Source: CAVQWT01 sp963810815 (GTDB lineage Bacteria > Pseudomonadota > Gammaproteobacteria > Burkholderiales > Casimicrobiaceae). Taken from it: a DNA stretch of 64,000 bases. The notes beneath the pieces were generated by a model. That model did not search any database, had not been told where the DNA came from, and saw nothing but the letters and a program-made list of their open reading frames with translations. Where the stretch lies: positions 682,001 to 746,000 of the forward strand of contig CAWEPB010000007.1 in assembly GCA_963810815.1 (NCBI GenBank), given 5' to 3'. The position numbers were made by a program, and so were the translations under genes. Shown here piece by piece: positions 16,554 to 25,753 of the stretch (position 1 is the first letter of the stretch; each line of letters starts with the position of its first letter).

Positions 16554-17575
16554 TCATCGACTGCCATGGCCACTACACGACGGCGCCGAGGGCGCTCGAG
16601 GAGTGGCGCAACCGCCAGATCGCCGGCCTCGAGGACGCGGCGGTCGCGCCGAAGGCGTCCGATCTCGTGATCAGCGACGACGCGCTGCGCGAGAGCATCG
16701 AGACCAACCAGCTCGCCAGGATGAAGGAGCGCGGCAGCGACCTCACGATCTTCTCCCCGCGCGCGAGCTTCATGGCGCACCACATCGGCGACTTCCGGAC
16801 GAGCTCGACGTGGGCGGCGATCTGCAACGAGCTCTGCTATCGCGTGAGCGGGCTCTTCCCCGACCACTTCATCGGTGCGGCAATGCTGCCGCAGTCGCCG
16901 GGTGTCGATCCCCGGACCTGCATTCCCGAGCTGGAGCGGTGCGTCAACGAGTACGGCTTCGTCGCCATCAACCTCAATCCCGATCCGTCCGGCGGGCATT
17001 GGCGGGAGCCGCCGCTCTCCGACCGGCACTGGTACCCGATCTACGAGAAGATGGTCGAGTACGACATCCCGGCGATGATCCACGTCAGCACCAGCTGCAA
17101 CGCGTGCTTCCACACCACCGGCGCGCACTACCTGAACGCCGACACCACCGCGTTCATGCAGTGCCTGACGGCCGACCTGTTCAAGGACTTCCCGACGCTG
17201 AAGTTCGTGATCCCGCACGGCGGCGGCGCGGTGCCCTACCACTGGGGCCGGTTCCGCGGGCTGGCGCAGGAGCTCAAGAAGCCGCTGCTCAGGGATCACC
17301 TGCTGAACAACATCTATTTCGACACCTGCGTGTACCACCAGCCCGGCATCGATCTGCTGACCCGGGTGATTCCCGTCGACAACGTGCTGTTCGCCTCGGA
17401 GATGATCGGCGCGGTGCGCGGAATCGACCCGGAGACGGGCCACCACTACGACGACACCAGGCGCTACATCGACGCCGCGGCGATCAGCGCGGAAGACCGC
17501 CGGAAGATCTACGAAGGCAACGCGCGGCGGGTCTACCCGCGGCTCGACGCCGCCCTGAAGGCCAAGGGCCGGTAA
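16550..17575 (+). CDS. ligJ: 4-oxalomesaconate hydratase, LigJ-type amidohydrolase
   Basis: 341-residue amidohydrolase-fold enzyme that adds water to 4-oxalomesaconate to give 4-carboxy-4-hydroxy-2-oxoadipate. Metal-site motifs: MIIDCHGHYTTAP at the start, IHVSTSCN, FVIPHGGGAVPYHWGRF, and LFASEMIGAVRGIDP. The HWREPPLSDRHWYPIYEKM stretch is characteristic of this group. It is the LigJ lineage and not the PIG-L-type GalB found in Pseudomonas. Start ATG 16550 overlaps the ligU stop (ATGA), indicating coupled translation. Confidence 0.92.
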   Translation: MIIDCHGHYTTAPRALEEWRNRQIAGLEDAAVAPKASDLVISDDALRESIETNQLARMKERGSDLTIFSPRASFMAHHIGDFRTSSTWAAICNELCYRVSGLFPDHFIGAAMLPQSPGVDPRTCIPELERCVNEYGFVAINLNPDPSGGHWREPPLSDRHWYPIYEKMVEYDIPAMIHVSTSCNACFHTTGAHYLNADTTAFMQCLTADLFKDFPTLKFVIPHGGGAVPYHWGRFRGLAQELKKPLLRDHLLNNIYFDTCVYHQPGIDLLTRVIPVDNVLFASEMIGAVRGIDPETGHHYDDTRRYIDAAAISAEDRRKIYEGNARRVYPRLDAALKAKGR

Positions 17576-17589
17576 CCGGAGAAGGCAGC

Positions 17590-18279
17590 ATGAGCATGAA
17601 CGATCTCGGCATCGTGAGGCGCAGGATCGAGCGCGCGGACCCCGCGGCGGTGGAGCAGCTTTCCCGCTTCGGCGTCGCCACCATCCATGAAGCCATGGGG
17701 CGGGTCGGCCTGATGAAGCCGTCCATCCGGCCGATCTACCAGGGCGCCCATGTTTGCGGCACGGCCGTGACGGTGCTGCTCCAGCCCGGGGACAACTGGA
17801 TGCTGCACGTCGCCGCGGAGCAGCTCAGGGAGGGCGACGTCGTGGTCGCCGCGTGCACGACCGACAGCGAGGACGGCTACTTCGGCGACCTGCTCGCCAC
17901 CAGCTTCCGTGCCCGGGGCGGGCGGGGGCTGGTCATCGACGGCGGCGTCCGCGACGTGAAGGACCTCACCGCCATGCAGTTCCCGGTGTTCTCGCGTGCG
18001 ATCAACGCCCGTGGCACCGTGAAGGCCACGCTCGGATCGGTGAACATCCCCGTGGTCTGCGCGGGAGCGCTGGTGAACCCCGGCGACGTGGTCATCGCCG
18101 ACGACGACGGGGTGGTCGTCGTTCCCGCCGCGATCGCGCGGCAGGCCGCCGACGCGGCGGCGGCGCGTGAAGCCAACGAGGCGGACAAGCGGAAGCGGCT
18201 GGCCGCCGGGGAACTGGGACTCGACATGTACAGGATGCGCGAACCGCTCGAAAAGGCGGGCCTCAGGTACATCGATTGA
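17590..18279 (+). CDS. ligK: 4-carboxy-4-hydroxy-2-oxoadipate aldolase / oxaloacetate decarboxylase
   Basis: 229-residue class II (RraA/HMG-CHA family) aldolase that splits 4-carboxy-4-hydroxy-2-oxoadipate into pyruvate and oxaloacetate. Motifs: FGVATIHEAMGRVGL, the phosphate/carboxylate-binding loop GDLLATSFRARGGRGLVIDGG, and the metal-binding IDGGVRDVKDL. The C-terminal helix ends MYRMREPLEKAGLRY. The start has GGAGAAGG upstream; ATG 17596 is a second possibility. It is 14 bases after ligJ in the same operon. Confidence 0.93.
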   Translation: MSMNDLGIVRRRIERADPAAVEQLSRFGVATIHEAMGRVGLMKPSIRPIYQGAHVCGTAVTVLLQPGDNWMLHVAAEQLREGDVVVAACTTDSEDGYFGDLLATSFRARGGRGLVIDGGVRDVKDLTAMQFPVFSRAINARGTVKATLGSVNIPVVCAGALVNPGDVVIADDDGVVVVPAAIARQAADAAAAREANEADKRKRLAAGELGLDMYRMREPLEKAGLRYID

Positions 18280-18362
18280 GCGGCCCGGCGGCCTCTGCCG
18301 CGCGAACGCCGCGTTTGAAGGATCGCGCCGCGCCGACCCACGACTTCGAGCGAACGAACACG

Positions 18363-19280
18363 ATGGACTTCCAGATGAGCCCGGGCTGGCTCCCGTTCCA
18401 CCCCGACCCGTCGACGCCGCGCTTCCGGGTACCCTCGGGGGCGGTGGACGCGCACTGCCACGTGTTCGGCCCGGGCGCGCGCTTTCCCTACGCGCCGGAG
18501 CGCAAGTACACGCCCTGCGATGCGTCGCGGGACCAGCTGTTCGCGCTGCGCGACCGGCTCGGCTTTGCGCGCAACGTCGTCGTTCAGGCGACCTGCCACG
18601 GTGCCGACAACCGCGCGCTGGTCGATGCGCTGCGGCACTCCGGCGGCAGGGCGCGCGGGGTGGCCACCGTCCGGCGCGGCGTCACCGACGCCGAATTGCG
18701 GGAACTGCACGAGGCCGGCGTCCGTGGCACCCGCTTCAACTTCGTCAAGCGGCTGGTGGACTTCACGCCCAGGGACGAGCTGCTCGAGATCGCGCAGCGG
18801 GTCGGACCGCTCGGCTGGCACGTGGTGGTCTACTTCGAGGCGGTCGACCTCCCCGAACTGTGGGACTTCTTCACCGTACTCCCGACCACCGTCGTCGTCG
18901 ATCACATGGGACGGCCCGACGTGACCAAGCCCGTCGACGGACCGGAGTTCCAGCTGTTCCTGAAGCTGATGCAGGATCACCCCAACATCTGGTCGAAGGT
19001 GAGCTGCCCCGAGCGGCTGTCCGTCTCCGGGCCGCCGGCGCTCGACGGCGAGCGGAACGCCTACCGCGACGTGGTGCCGTTCGCGCGCCGCGTCGTCGAG
19101 AGCTTTCCGGACCGCGTGCTCTGGGGTTCCGACTGGCCCCACCCGAACCTCAAGGACCACATGCCCGACGACGGCCTGCTGGTGGACTTCGTGCCGCACG
19201 TCGCGACCACGCCGGAGCTGCAGCGCAGGCTGCTGGTCGACAACCCGATGCGGCTCTACTGGCCCGAAGAGACGCGCTGA
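18363..19280 (+). CDS. ligI: 2-pyrone-4,6-dicarboxylate lactonase
   Basis: 305-residue metal-independent amidohydrolase that opens 2-pyrone-4,6-dicarboxylate, the product of LigC. Motifs: VDAHCHVFGPGARFPYAPER at the start of the barrel, RNVVVQATCHGADN, GTRFNFVKRL, VVVDHMGRPDV, and WGSDWPHPNLKDHMPDDG near the end. The codon at 18363 follows the ligK stop by 83 bases. A frame running from 18276 lacks family similarity. No clear Shine-Dalgarno precedes 18363, so the exact start is less certain. Confidence 0.9.
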   Translation: MDFQMSPGWLPFHPDPSTPRFRVPSGAVDAHCHVFGPGARFPYAPERKYTPCDASRDQLFALRDRLGFARNVVVQATCHGADNRALVDALRHSGGRARGVATVRRGVTDAELRELHEAGVRGTRFNFVKRLVDFTPRDELLEIAQRVGPLGWHVVVYFEAVDLPELWDFFTVLPTTVVVDHMGRPDVTKPVDGPEFQLFLKLMQDHPNIWSKVSCPERLSVSGPPALDGERNAYRDVVPFARRVVESFPDRVLWGSDWPHPNLKDHMPDDGLLVDFVPHVATTPELQRRLLVDNPMRLYWPEETR

Positions 19281-19290
19281 GGACGCCGCC

Positions 19291-19680
19291 ATGGCACTCG
19301 ACAAGCCGTACAAGGACATCCCCGGCACGACGATCTTCGACGCCGAGCAGTCGCGCCGGGGCTACCATCTCAACCAGTTCTGCATGTCGCTGATGAAGGC
19401 CGAGAACCGCGCCCGGTTCAAGGCCGGCGAGCGCGCGTACCTCGACGAGTGGCCGATGACCGAAGAGCAGAAGCAGGCGGTCCTCGCCCGGGACCTCAAC
19501 CGCTGCATCGCCCTCGGCGGCAACATCTACTTCCTTGCCAAGATCGGCGCGACCGACGGCAGGAGCTTCCAGCAGATGGCCGGGAGCATGACGGGCCTGA
19601 CGGAGGAGCAGTACCGCGACATGATGATCAGCGGCGGCCGCCCCATCGAGGGCAACCGCTACATCGGGGAGCAGCGCTGA
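19291..19680 (+). CDS. ligA: Protocatechuate 4,5-dioxygenase alpha subunit, Sphingobium LigA type
   Basis: 129-residue small subunit of the ring-cleaving dioxygenase. DIPGTTIFDAEQSRRGYHLN, FCMSLMKAENR, GGNIYFLAKIGATDGRSFQQ and MTGLTEEQYRDMMI match LigA of the SYK-6 lineage closely, including the long C-terminus ending RPIEGNRYIGEQR. It packs over the active site of LigB. It is translationally coupled to ligB: its TGA shares one base with the ligB ATG. Confidence 0.93.
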   Translation: MALDKPYKDIPGTTIFDAEQSRRGYHLNQFCMSLMKAENRARFKAGERAYLDEWPMTEEQKQAVLARDLNRCIALGGNIYFLAKIGATDGRSFQQMAGSMTGLTEEQYRDMMISGGRPIEGNRYIGEQR

Positions 19681-20525
19681 TGGCGCGAATCACGGCGAGC
19701 GTGTTCACGTCGCACGTGCCCGCGATCGGCGCCGCGATCGACCTCGGCAAGACCGGCGAACCCTACTGGCAGCCGCTGTTCAAGGGCTACGAGCCGTCCA
19801 GGGCGTGGATGAAGGCGAATCGTCCGGACGTGATCTTCCTCGTCTACAACGACCATGCGACGGCCTTCAGCCTGGACATCATTCCGACGTTCGCGATCGG
19901 CTGCGCGGAGGAGTTCAAGCCGGCCGACGAAGGGTGGGGCCCCCGCCCGGTGCCGGTCGTCAAGGGACATGCCGAGCTCGCGGCCCACATCGCGCAGTCG
20001 GTGATCCTCGACGATTTCGACCTCACCATCGTCAACCGGATGGACGTGGATCACGGCCTGACGGTGCCCCTGTCGCTGATGTGCGGCCAGCCCGACGCGT
20101 GGCCGTGCCGGGTGATTCCGTTCGCGGTGAACGTGGTCCAGTACCCCGTGCCGTCGGGCCGACGCTGCTACCAGCTCGGCAAGGCGATACGCAAGGCGAT
20201 CGAGTCGTACGACGAGCCGCTCGACGTGCAGATCTGGGGCACCGGCGGGATGAGTCACCAGCTGCAGGGACCGCGCGCCGGATTGATCAACCGGGAATTC
20301 GACAACGCCTTCCTCGACCAGCTGATCGCCGATCCCGAGGCGCTGTCGCGGAAGCCGCACATCGACTACGTCCGTGAAGCCGGGTCCGAGGGCATCGAAC
20401 TGGTCATGTGGCTGATCGCCCGCGGCGCGATGGCGGACGCGCCGCCCCGCGTCGTCCACCGCTTCTACCACGTCCCGGCGTCCAACACCGCCGTCGGCCA
20501 CCTGATCCTGGAGAATGCCCGATGA
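19680..20525 (+). CDS. ligB: Protocatechuate 4,5-dioxygenase beta (catalytic) subunit
   Basis: 281-residue class III extradiol dioxygenase. Non-haem Fe(II) ligands expected at the first His of FTSHVPAIGAA, a second His in VYNDHATAF, and Glu in SEGIELVMW. The base/acid His lies in DVDHGLTVPLSL. EEFKPADEGWGPRPVPVVKG and WGTGGMSHQLQGPRAGLINR are diagnostic of LigB proper. It cleaves protocatechuate to 4-carboxy-2-hydroxymuconate-6-semialdehyde. ATGA overlap with ligC. Confidence 0.94.
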   Translation: MARITASVFTSHVPAIGAAIDLGKTGEPYWQPLFKGYEPSRAWMKANRPDVIFLVYNDHATAFSLDIIPTFAIGCAEEFKPADEGWGPRPVPVVKGHAELAAHIAQSVILDDFDLTIVNRMDVDHGLTVPLSLMCGQPDAWPCRVIPFAVNVVQYPVPSGRRCYQLGKAIRKAIESYDEPLDVQIWGTGGMSHQLQGPRAGLINREFDNAFLDQLIADPEALSRKPHIDYVREAGSEGIELVMWLIARGAMADAPPRVVHRFYHVPASNTAVGHLILENAR

Positions 20526-21487
20526 GCCGTTCGATCAAAGTCGCGCTGGCCGGCGCCGGAGCCTTCGGCACCAAGCACCTCGATGCGATCAGGCTGATCG
20601 ACGGCGTCGAGGTCGTCTCGGTCGTCGGGCGCGAGCTCGACAAGACGAAGGAGGTCGCGGCCAGGTACGGCATCGGCCACGTGGCCACCGACCTCGCCGA
20701 CAGCCTCGCGCTGAAGGAAGTCGACGCGGTCATCCTCTGCACGCCGACGCAGATGCACGCCGCACAGGCGATCGCCTGCCTCGAGGCGGGCAAGCACGTC
20801 CAGGTCGAGATCCCGCTCGCCGACACCCTGAAGGACGCGGAGGCGGTGGCGCGGCTGCAGCAGGCGACCGGCAAGGTCGCGATGGTGGGGCACACGCGCC
20901 GGTTCAATCCGAGCCACCAGTGGGTGCACCGGAAGATCCGGGCCGGCGAGTTCGGCATCCAGCAGATGGACGTGCAGACCTACTTCTTCCGTCGCACGAA
21001 CATGAATGCGCTGGGCCAGCCGCGCTCGTGGACCGACCACCTGCTCTGGCATCACGCCGCGCACACCGTCGACCTGTTCGCGTGGCAGACGGGCGGCGAC
21101 ATCGTGGCGGCGAACGCGATCCAGGGACCCGTGCATCCGGCCCTCGGCATCGCCATGGACATGTCGATCCAGCTCAAGGCGAGCACCGGGGCGATCTGCA
21201 CGCTGTCGCTGTCGTTCAACAACGACGGGCCGCTGGGCACGTTCTTCCGCTACATCGGCGACACCGGGACGTACCTTGCCCGCTACGACGACCTGTTCAC
21301 CGGCAAGGACGAGAAGATCGACGTTTCGAAGGTCGACGTGTCGATGAACGGCATCGAGCTGCAGGACCGCGAGTTCTTCGCCGCGATCCGCGACGGGCGC
21401 GAGCCCAACGCGAGCGTCGCCCAGGTGCTGCCCTGCTACCGCACGCTCGACCGGCTCGAGCGCCAGCTTGCCGGACAGGCCGCCTGA
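20522..21487 (+). CDS. ligC: 4-carboxy-2-hydroxymuconate-6-semialdehyde dehydrogenase
   Basis: 321-residue Gfo/Idh/MocA-family NADP enzyme that oxidises the hemiacetal of the ring-cleavage product to 2-pyrone-4,6-dicarboxylate. The nucleotide-binding fingerprint GAGAFGTKHLDAI opens the protein; CTPTQMHAAQAIACLEAGKH and TRRFNPSHQWVH follow; SWTDHLLWHHAAHTVDLFA carries active-site His residues. It overlaps ligB by ATGA. It completes the route ligAB, ligC, ligI, ligU/J, ligK. Confidence 0.94.
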   Translation: MSRSIKVALAGAGAFGTKHLDAIRLIDGVEVVSVVGRELDKTKEVAARYGIGHVATDLADSLALKEVDAVILCTPTQMHAAQAIACLEAGKHVQVEIPLADTLKDAEAVARLQQATGKVAMVGHTRRFNPSHQWVHRKIRAGEFGIQQMDVQTYFFRRTNMNALGQPRSWTDHLLWHHAAHTVDLFAWQTGGDIVAANAIQGPVHPALGIAMDMSIQLKASTGAICTLSLSFNNDGPLGTFFRYIGDTGTYLARYDDLFTGKDEKIDVSKVDVSMNGIELQDREFFAAIRDGREPNASVAQVLPCYRTLDRLERQLAGQAA

Positions 21488-21520
21488 AGCGCCGCCGCCC
21501 GCCTACGAGGAGGAATCACG

Positions 21521-21874
21521 ATGACTGCTGCCGCGCGTGAACCGGACATCCCGGGCACCACGCTCTTCGACGGGACGATGGCCCGGAAGGGTTACGCCCT
21601 CAACAAGATGTGCTACTCGTTCAACCAGGCCGCCAACCGCGACGCGTTCGTCCGCGACGAGGCCGGCTATTGCGCGCAGTACGGGCTCACCGAAGCGCAG
21701 CTGGCGGCCGTGCGCAGCCGCAACGTGCTGCAGCTGATCGCCGCCGGCGGGAACATCTATTACCTCGCCAAGCTGGCCGGCATCCTCCATCTCGACGTGC
21801 AGGACATCGGCGCGCAGCAGACGGGGATGACCAAGGACGCGTTCAAGGCGATGCTGCTCGCCGCGGGGAGATGA
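21521..21874 (+). CDS. Second protocatechuate-type dioxygenase alpha subunit (PmdA-like)
   Basis: 117 residues. DIPGTTLFDGTMARKGYALN, KMCYSFNQAANRDAF, GGNIYYLAKLAGILHLDVQD and GAQQTGMTKDAFKAMLLAAG are the hallmarks of the Comamonas/Burkholderiales PmdA group. It is clearly different from the LigA at 19.3 kb, which keeps the longer SYK-6 tail. The start has a strong AGGAGG (ACGAGGAGGAATCACG before ATG). It is four bases from the GTG of the next gene and forms a heterodimer with it. The substrate may be protocatechuate, gallate or a methoxylated analogue. Confidence 0.88.
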   Translation: MTAAAREPDIPGTTLFDGTMARKGYALNKMCYSFNQAANRDAFVRDEAGYCAQYGLTEAQLAAVRSRNVLQLIAAGGNIYYLAKLAGILHLDVQDIGAQQTGMTKDAFKAMLLAAGR

Positions 21875-21878
21875 CGTC

Positions 21879-22749
21879 GTGGCCAACGTACTCGGAGCCA
21901 TCACGACGTCGCACGTTCCTGCCATCGGCGGCGCCATCGCCAGGGGGCTGCAGCAGGACCCGTACTTCAAGCCGTTCTTCGACGGCTTTCCGCCGGTGCA
22001 CGCATGGCTGGCCGACGGCCAGGCCCGACGTGGTCGTCGTGTTCTACAACGACCACGGACTCAACTTCTTTCTCGACAAGTTGCCGACCTTCGCCGTCGG
22101 CGCGGCGCCCGAGTACCGCAATGCCGACGAGGGCTGGGGCATTCCGACGCTGCGGCCGTTCCGCGGCGATCCCGAGCTCTCCTGGCACCTGATCGATGCG
22201 CTGGTCGCGGCCGAGTTCGACATCACGATGTGCCAGGAGATGCTGGTCGACCACGCGCTGACGCTGCCGATGGCGTGCCTGTGGCCGGGCGGCGGCGACT
22301 GGCCGGTGCGCATCGTGCCGATCGCGATGAACCACGTCCAGCATCCGCTGCCGTCGCTGCGCCGCAGCTACCACCTCGGGCAGGCGGTGGGCCGCGCGCT
22401 CGACGCGTGGGACGCGGACGTGCGCGTCCTCGTGCTGGGCACGGGCGGACTGTCGCACCAGCTCGACGGCCAGCGGGCCGGCTTCATCAACAAGCCGTTC
22501 GACCTGATGTGCATGGACGCGATCGTCGGCGACCCCGAGCGGCTGACGCACCTGTCGACGCGCGAGCTCGTCCGCGCAGCGGGCGCGCAGGGCACGGAAC
22601 TCATGACCTGGCTCGCGGCGCGCGGTGCGCTGACGGGCGACGTCGCGAAGGTGCACTCGACGTACCACATCCCGATCTCGAACACCGCGGTGGCGCTGAT
22701 GGTGCTGGCAAACCGGCAGGCGCAGACGTCGCAGGCGCGCGTCGCGTAG
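21879..22749 (+). CDS. Second class III extradiol dioxygenase beta subunit (PmdB-like, one +1 frameshift)
   Basis: Starts at GTG 21879 (ANVLGAITTSHVPAIGGAIA) and continues as VFYNDHGLNFFLDKLPTFAV, YRNADEGWGIPTLRP, MLVDHALTLPMACLW, LGTGGLSHQLDGQRAGFINK and QGTELMTWLAARGAL, the LigB/PmdB core including the Fe-ligand His and Glu positions. The frame breaks at 22017-22021 (GGCCAGG). Removing one C rejoins AWLADG to RPDVVVVFYNDHG exactly. The total length is 3n+1. If the extra base is real, the subunit is truncated after about 48 residues and only the first dioxygenase works. Confidence 0.83.
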
Positions 22750-22775
22750 CGCCCCGGGCGGACACGGAATCGCGA

Positions 22776-23690
22776 ATGAACCTGCTGCTGCTGCCCGGAC
22801 TCCTCTGCGACCGCGCCGCGTGGGCGCCGGTGCTGCCGCACGTCGGGCAGGTGGCCGATTGCAGCATTCCGGACTACGCCGACGAGACGAGCCTGGGCGC
22901 GATGGCCGAGCGTGTGCTGGCGAGCGCGCCGCCGAGGTTCGCGGTCGCCGGCCATTCGATGGGCGGACGCGTCGCGCTCGAAGTCGTTCGCCGCGCACCC
23001 GGTCGCGTGGAGCGGCTGGCGCTGCTCGACACCGGGTACCGTGCGCGACCGGCGGGTGCGGCCGGCGACAGCGAACGTGCCGGCCGGCTGGCGTTGCTTG
23101 CTTCCGCGCGCGAGCGCGGGATGCGCGACATGGCGCGCACCTGGGTGCAGCCGATGGTCCATCCGGAGCGGCTGGCCGATGCGACGCTGATCGACGCGAT
23201 CCTCGACATGTTCGCGCGCCGGACGCCGCTGCAGTTCGAGGGCCAGATCGCGGCGCTGCTCGCCCGCCCCGACGCCACCGACGTGCTTCGTGCCGTCGCT
23301 TGCCCGGCGCTGGTCCTGTGCGGGCGCGAGGACGGCTGGGCCCCGCCGCTGCAGCACGAGGAGATGGCGGCGCTGATGCCCCGCAGCCGCCTGGCGATCC
23401 TCGACCGCTGCGGCCACATGGCGCCGATGGAGCGGCCCGATGCGGTCGGGGCGGCACTGGTCGAATGGCTCGGGAGACCCGGGCGGCGGACGCGACGGAG
23501 GTCCAATGCGCGGGCTGACGGTCGCGGCCCGACGCAGCGGCGGCAGGACTCGCGGATCGAAGCTGGAATGCGCGACGCAGCGAGCGGCCGCGGAAGCATT
23601 GTTTTGTGTTGGGCACGCGCACCCGGCGCGTGCGAATCGATGACATCCATCACCCACGAAGGAGGACCCCATGAAGAACGGATTCTTTGA
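22776..23690 (+). CDS. Alpha/beta hydrolase (C-terminal end uncertain)
   Basis: The first 235 or so residues are a clean alpha/beta hydrolase: MNLLLLPGLLCDRAAWAPVL, nucleophile Ser in VAGHSMGGRVALEV, Asp in REDGWAPP and His in CGHMAPMERPD. After EWLGRP the reading frame continues about 70 residues of Arg/Gly-rich sequence without family character, runs through a hairpin at 23613-23633, and overlaps the start of livK by 20 bases. The natural end is therefore probably near 23480-23520 and a frameshift close to it is possible. It follows ligB2 by 26 bases. An esterase that frees aromatic acids from esters would fit the context (inference). Confidence 0.72.
   Translation: MNLLLLPGLLCDRAAWAPVLPHVGQVADCSIPDYADETSLGAMAERVLASAPPRFAVAGHSMGGRVALEVVRRAPGRVERLALLDTGYRARPAGAAGDSERAGRLALLASARERGMRDMARTWVQPMVHPERLADATLIDAILDMFARRTPLQFEGQIAALLARPDATDVLRAVACPALVLCGREDGWAPPLQHEEMAALMPRSRLAILDRCGHMAPMERPDAVGAALVEWLGRPGRRTRRRSNARADGRGPTQRRQDSRIEAGMRDAASGRGSIVLCWARAPGACESMTSITHEGGPHEERIL
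23613..23633 (+). promoter_or_regulatory. Perfect hairpin upstream of livK
   Basis: GCACGCGC-ACCCG-GCGCGTGC has 8-base perfect arms, 37 bases before the livK ATG. No U tract follows. It could be a terminator for the catabolic operon or an operator for the transporter. Confidence 0.45.
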
Positions 23691-24858
23691 ACGCCGCCGT
23701 CGCGTGCTGCAGGGCGCGGTGCTCGCGGCCGCGCTCTGTGCGCTGCACGGCCCCGCGCTTGCCGCCGATCCGCTGAAGATCGGTTTGATCCTGCCGCTGA
23801 CCGGCCCGTTCGCGTCGACCGGCAAGCAGATCGAGGCGGCCGCGCGCCTCTACATCGCGAAGAACGGCGATACGGTCGCCGGCCGCAAGGTGGAGCTGAT
23901 CGTCAAGGACGACACCGGCCTCGCGCCGGAGACCACCAAGCGCATCGCGCAGGAGATGGTGGTGCAGGACAAGGTGAGCGTGCTGGCCGGGTTCGGGCTG
24001 ACGCCGCTGGCGCTGGCCGCGGCGCCCGTGGCGACCGAAGCCAAGGTGCCGATGATCGTGATGGCCGCGGCGACCGGGATGATCCCGACCCGCTCGCCGT
24101 ACATCGTGCGCCCGAACTTCACGCTGCCGCAGGTCACGGCGCCGATCGCCGAATGGGCGCTGAAGAACAAGATCAGGCGCGTCGTCACCATGGTGACCGA
24201 CTACGGCCCGGGCCTCGACGCCGAGAAGACGTTCCAGGCGGTGTTCAAGGCCGGTGGCGGCGAGATCGTCGAGGCGATCCGCACGCCGCTGCGCAATCCC
24301 GACTACGCGCCGTTCCTGCAGCGCGCGAAGGACGCGAAGCCCGACGCGCTGTTCGTGTTCGTGCCGTCCGGCGAGGGCCTCGCGGTCATGAAGCAGTTCG
24401 ACGAGCGGGGCCTGAAGCAGGCCGGCATCCGGATGATCGGCACCGGCGACGTCACCGACGACGACCTGCTCGAGACCATGGGCGCGCCGGCGCTCGGCGT
24501 CATCACGTCGTTCCACTACTCGGCCGCGCACGACTCGCCCGAGAACAAGGCCTATGTCGACGCCTTCATGAAGGCGAACAACGGCATGCGTCCGAACTTC
24601 CACTCGGTCGGCGGGTACGACGGCATGCACCTGATCTACGAGGCGGTGAAGAAGGCCGGCCCCAACGCCACCGGCGACCAGCTGGTCGAGGCGATGAAGG
24701 GCATGAAGTGGGTGAGCCCGCGCGGGCCGATGTCGATCGACCCGGCGACGCGCCAGCCCGTCCAGACCGTCTACCTGCGCGAGGTGAAGATGGTCAACGG
24801 CAAGCCGTGGAACATCGAGTTCGACAAGTTCGAGAACGTGAAGGACCCGGGGAACTGA
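23671..24858 (+). CDS. livK: Branched-chain-type ABC transporter substrate-binding protein (aromatic acid candidate)
   Basis: 395 residues. A signal peptide (MKNGFFERRRRVLQGAVLAA, to ALAADPLK) is followed by a type I periplasmic-binding fold: KIGLILPLTGPFASTGKQIE, VLAGFGLTPLALAAAP, YIVRPNFTLPQVTAP, SVGGYDGMHLIYEAV. A strong AAGGAGG precedes the ATG. Such binding proteins next to lig genes often bind aromatic acids; that substrate is an inference from the neighbouring dioxygenases. First gene of the livKHMGF run. Confidence 0.88.
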   Translation: MKNGFFERRRRVLQGAVLAAALCALHGPALAADPLKIGLILPLTGPFASTGKQIEAAARLYIAKNGDTVAGRKVELIVKDDTGLAPETTKRIAQEMVVQDKVSVLAGFGLTPLALAAAPVATEAKVPMIVMAAATGMIPTRSPYIVRPNFTLPQVTAPIAEWALKNKIRRVVTMVTDYGPGLDAEKTFQAVFKAGGGEIVEAIRTPLRNPDYAPFLQRAKDAKPDALFVFVPSGEGLAVMKQFDERGLKQAGIRMIGTGDVTDDDLLETMGAPALGVITSFHYSAAHDSPENKAYVDAFMKANNGMRPNFHSVGGYDGMHLIYEAVKKAGPNATGDQLVEAMKGMKWVSPRGPMSIDPATRQPVQTVYLREVKMVNGKPWNIEFDKFENVKDPGN

Positions 24859-24886
24859 TCGCCCCGTCAGGCTCCGGGAACGCGCG

Positions 24887-25753
24887 ATGCTCGGCAATCT
24901 TGCAGGAGTTCTGTTCGACGGCGTCGCGTACGGCAGCCTGCTGTTCATCATCAGCATCGGCCTGTCGGTGACGATGGGCCTGATGAACTTCGTCAACCTG
25001 GCGCACGGCGCGTTCGCGATGCTGGGCGGCTACGTCTGCGTGCTGCTGATGATGCGCGCCGGCGTGCCGTTCCTCGCGACGCTGCCGGTCGCCTTCGTGG
25101 TCTCCGCGATCGCCGGCATCGTCCTGGAGCGAACGCTGTACCAGCGCCTGTACAAGGCCACTCACCTCGATCAGGTGATGTTTTCCATCGGCCTCGTGTT
25201 CATGTCGGTGGCGGCGGCGACGTACTTCTTCGGTCCGTCGCAGCAGCCGGTGCGGCTGCCCGATTTCCTGCGCGGGCAGGTGCGGGTGCTGGGGCTCGAC
25301 GTGGGAGCCTACCGGCTGTTCCTCATCGGCATGGTCGCCGTCGTGACCGTCGCGCTCCACTTCATGCTGGTGCGCACGCGGTTCGGCGCGCAGGTCCGGG
25401 CGTCGGTGGACAACGCGGTCGCCTCCGCCGGGCTCGGCATCAACGTCAACCGCGTGTTCGGCGTCACCTTCGCGCTGGGCTCCGGTCTGGCCGGACTGGG
25501 GGGCGGGCTCGGGGTCGACGTGCTCGGCCTCGACCCGACGTTTCCCTTCAAGTACATGGTGTATTTCCTGCTGGTGGTGGCGATCGGCGGCGCAGGCACG
25601 ATCAAGGGCGGGCTGGTCGCGGCGATGGTGCTCGGCATCTGCGACGTCGCCGGCAAGTACTACGTCCCCCAGGTCGGTTCGTTCATCATCTATTTCCTGA
25701 TGGTCGCGCTGATGATCCTGTTCCCCGCGGGGCTGTACGGGAAGCGCGCATGA
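24887..25753 (+). CDS. livH: Branched-chain-type ABC transporter permease LivH
   Basis: 288 residues and about eight membrane segments. MGLMNFVNLAHGAFAMLGGY and RTRFGAQVRASVDNAVASAGLGINVNRVF are the typical LivH motifs (the second is the coupling-loop region). It forms the inner-membrane pore with LivM. It begins 28 bases after livK and overlaps livM by ATGA. Confidence 0.92.
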   Translation: MLGNLAGVLFDGVAYGSLLFIISIGLSVTMGLMNFVNLAHGAFAMLGGYVCVLLMMRAGVPFLATLPVAFVVSAIAGIVLERTLYQRLYKATHLDQVMFSIGLVFMSVAAATYFFGPSQQPVRLPDFLRGQVRVLGLDVGAYRLFLIGMVAVVTVALHFMLVRTRFGAQVRASVDNAVASAGLGINVNRVFGVTFALGSGLAGLGGGLGVDVLGLDPTFPFKYMVYFLLVVAIGGAGTIKGGLVAAMVLGICDVAGKYYVPQVGSFIIYFLMVALMILFPAGLYGKRA

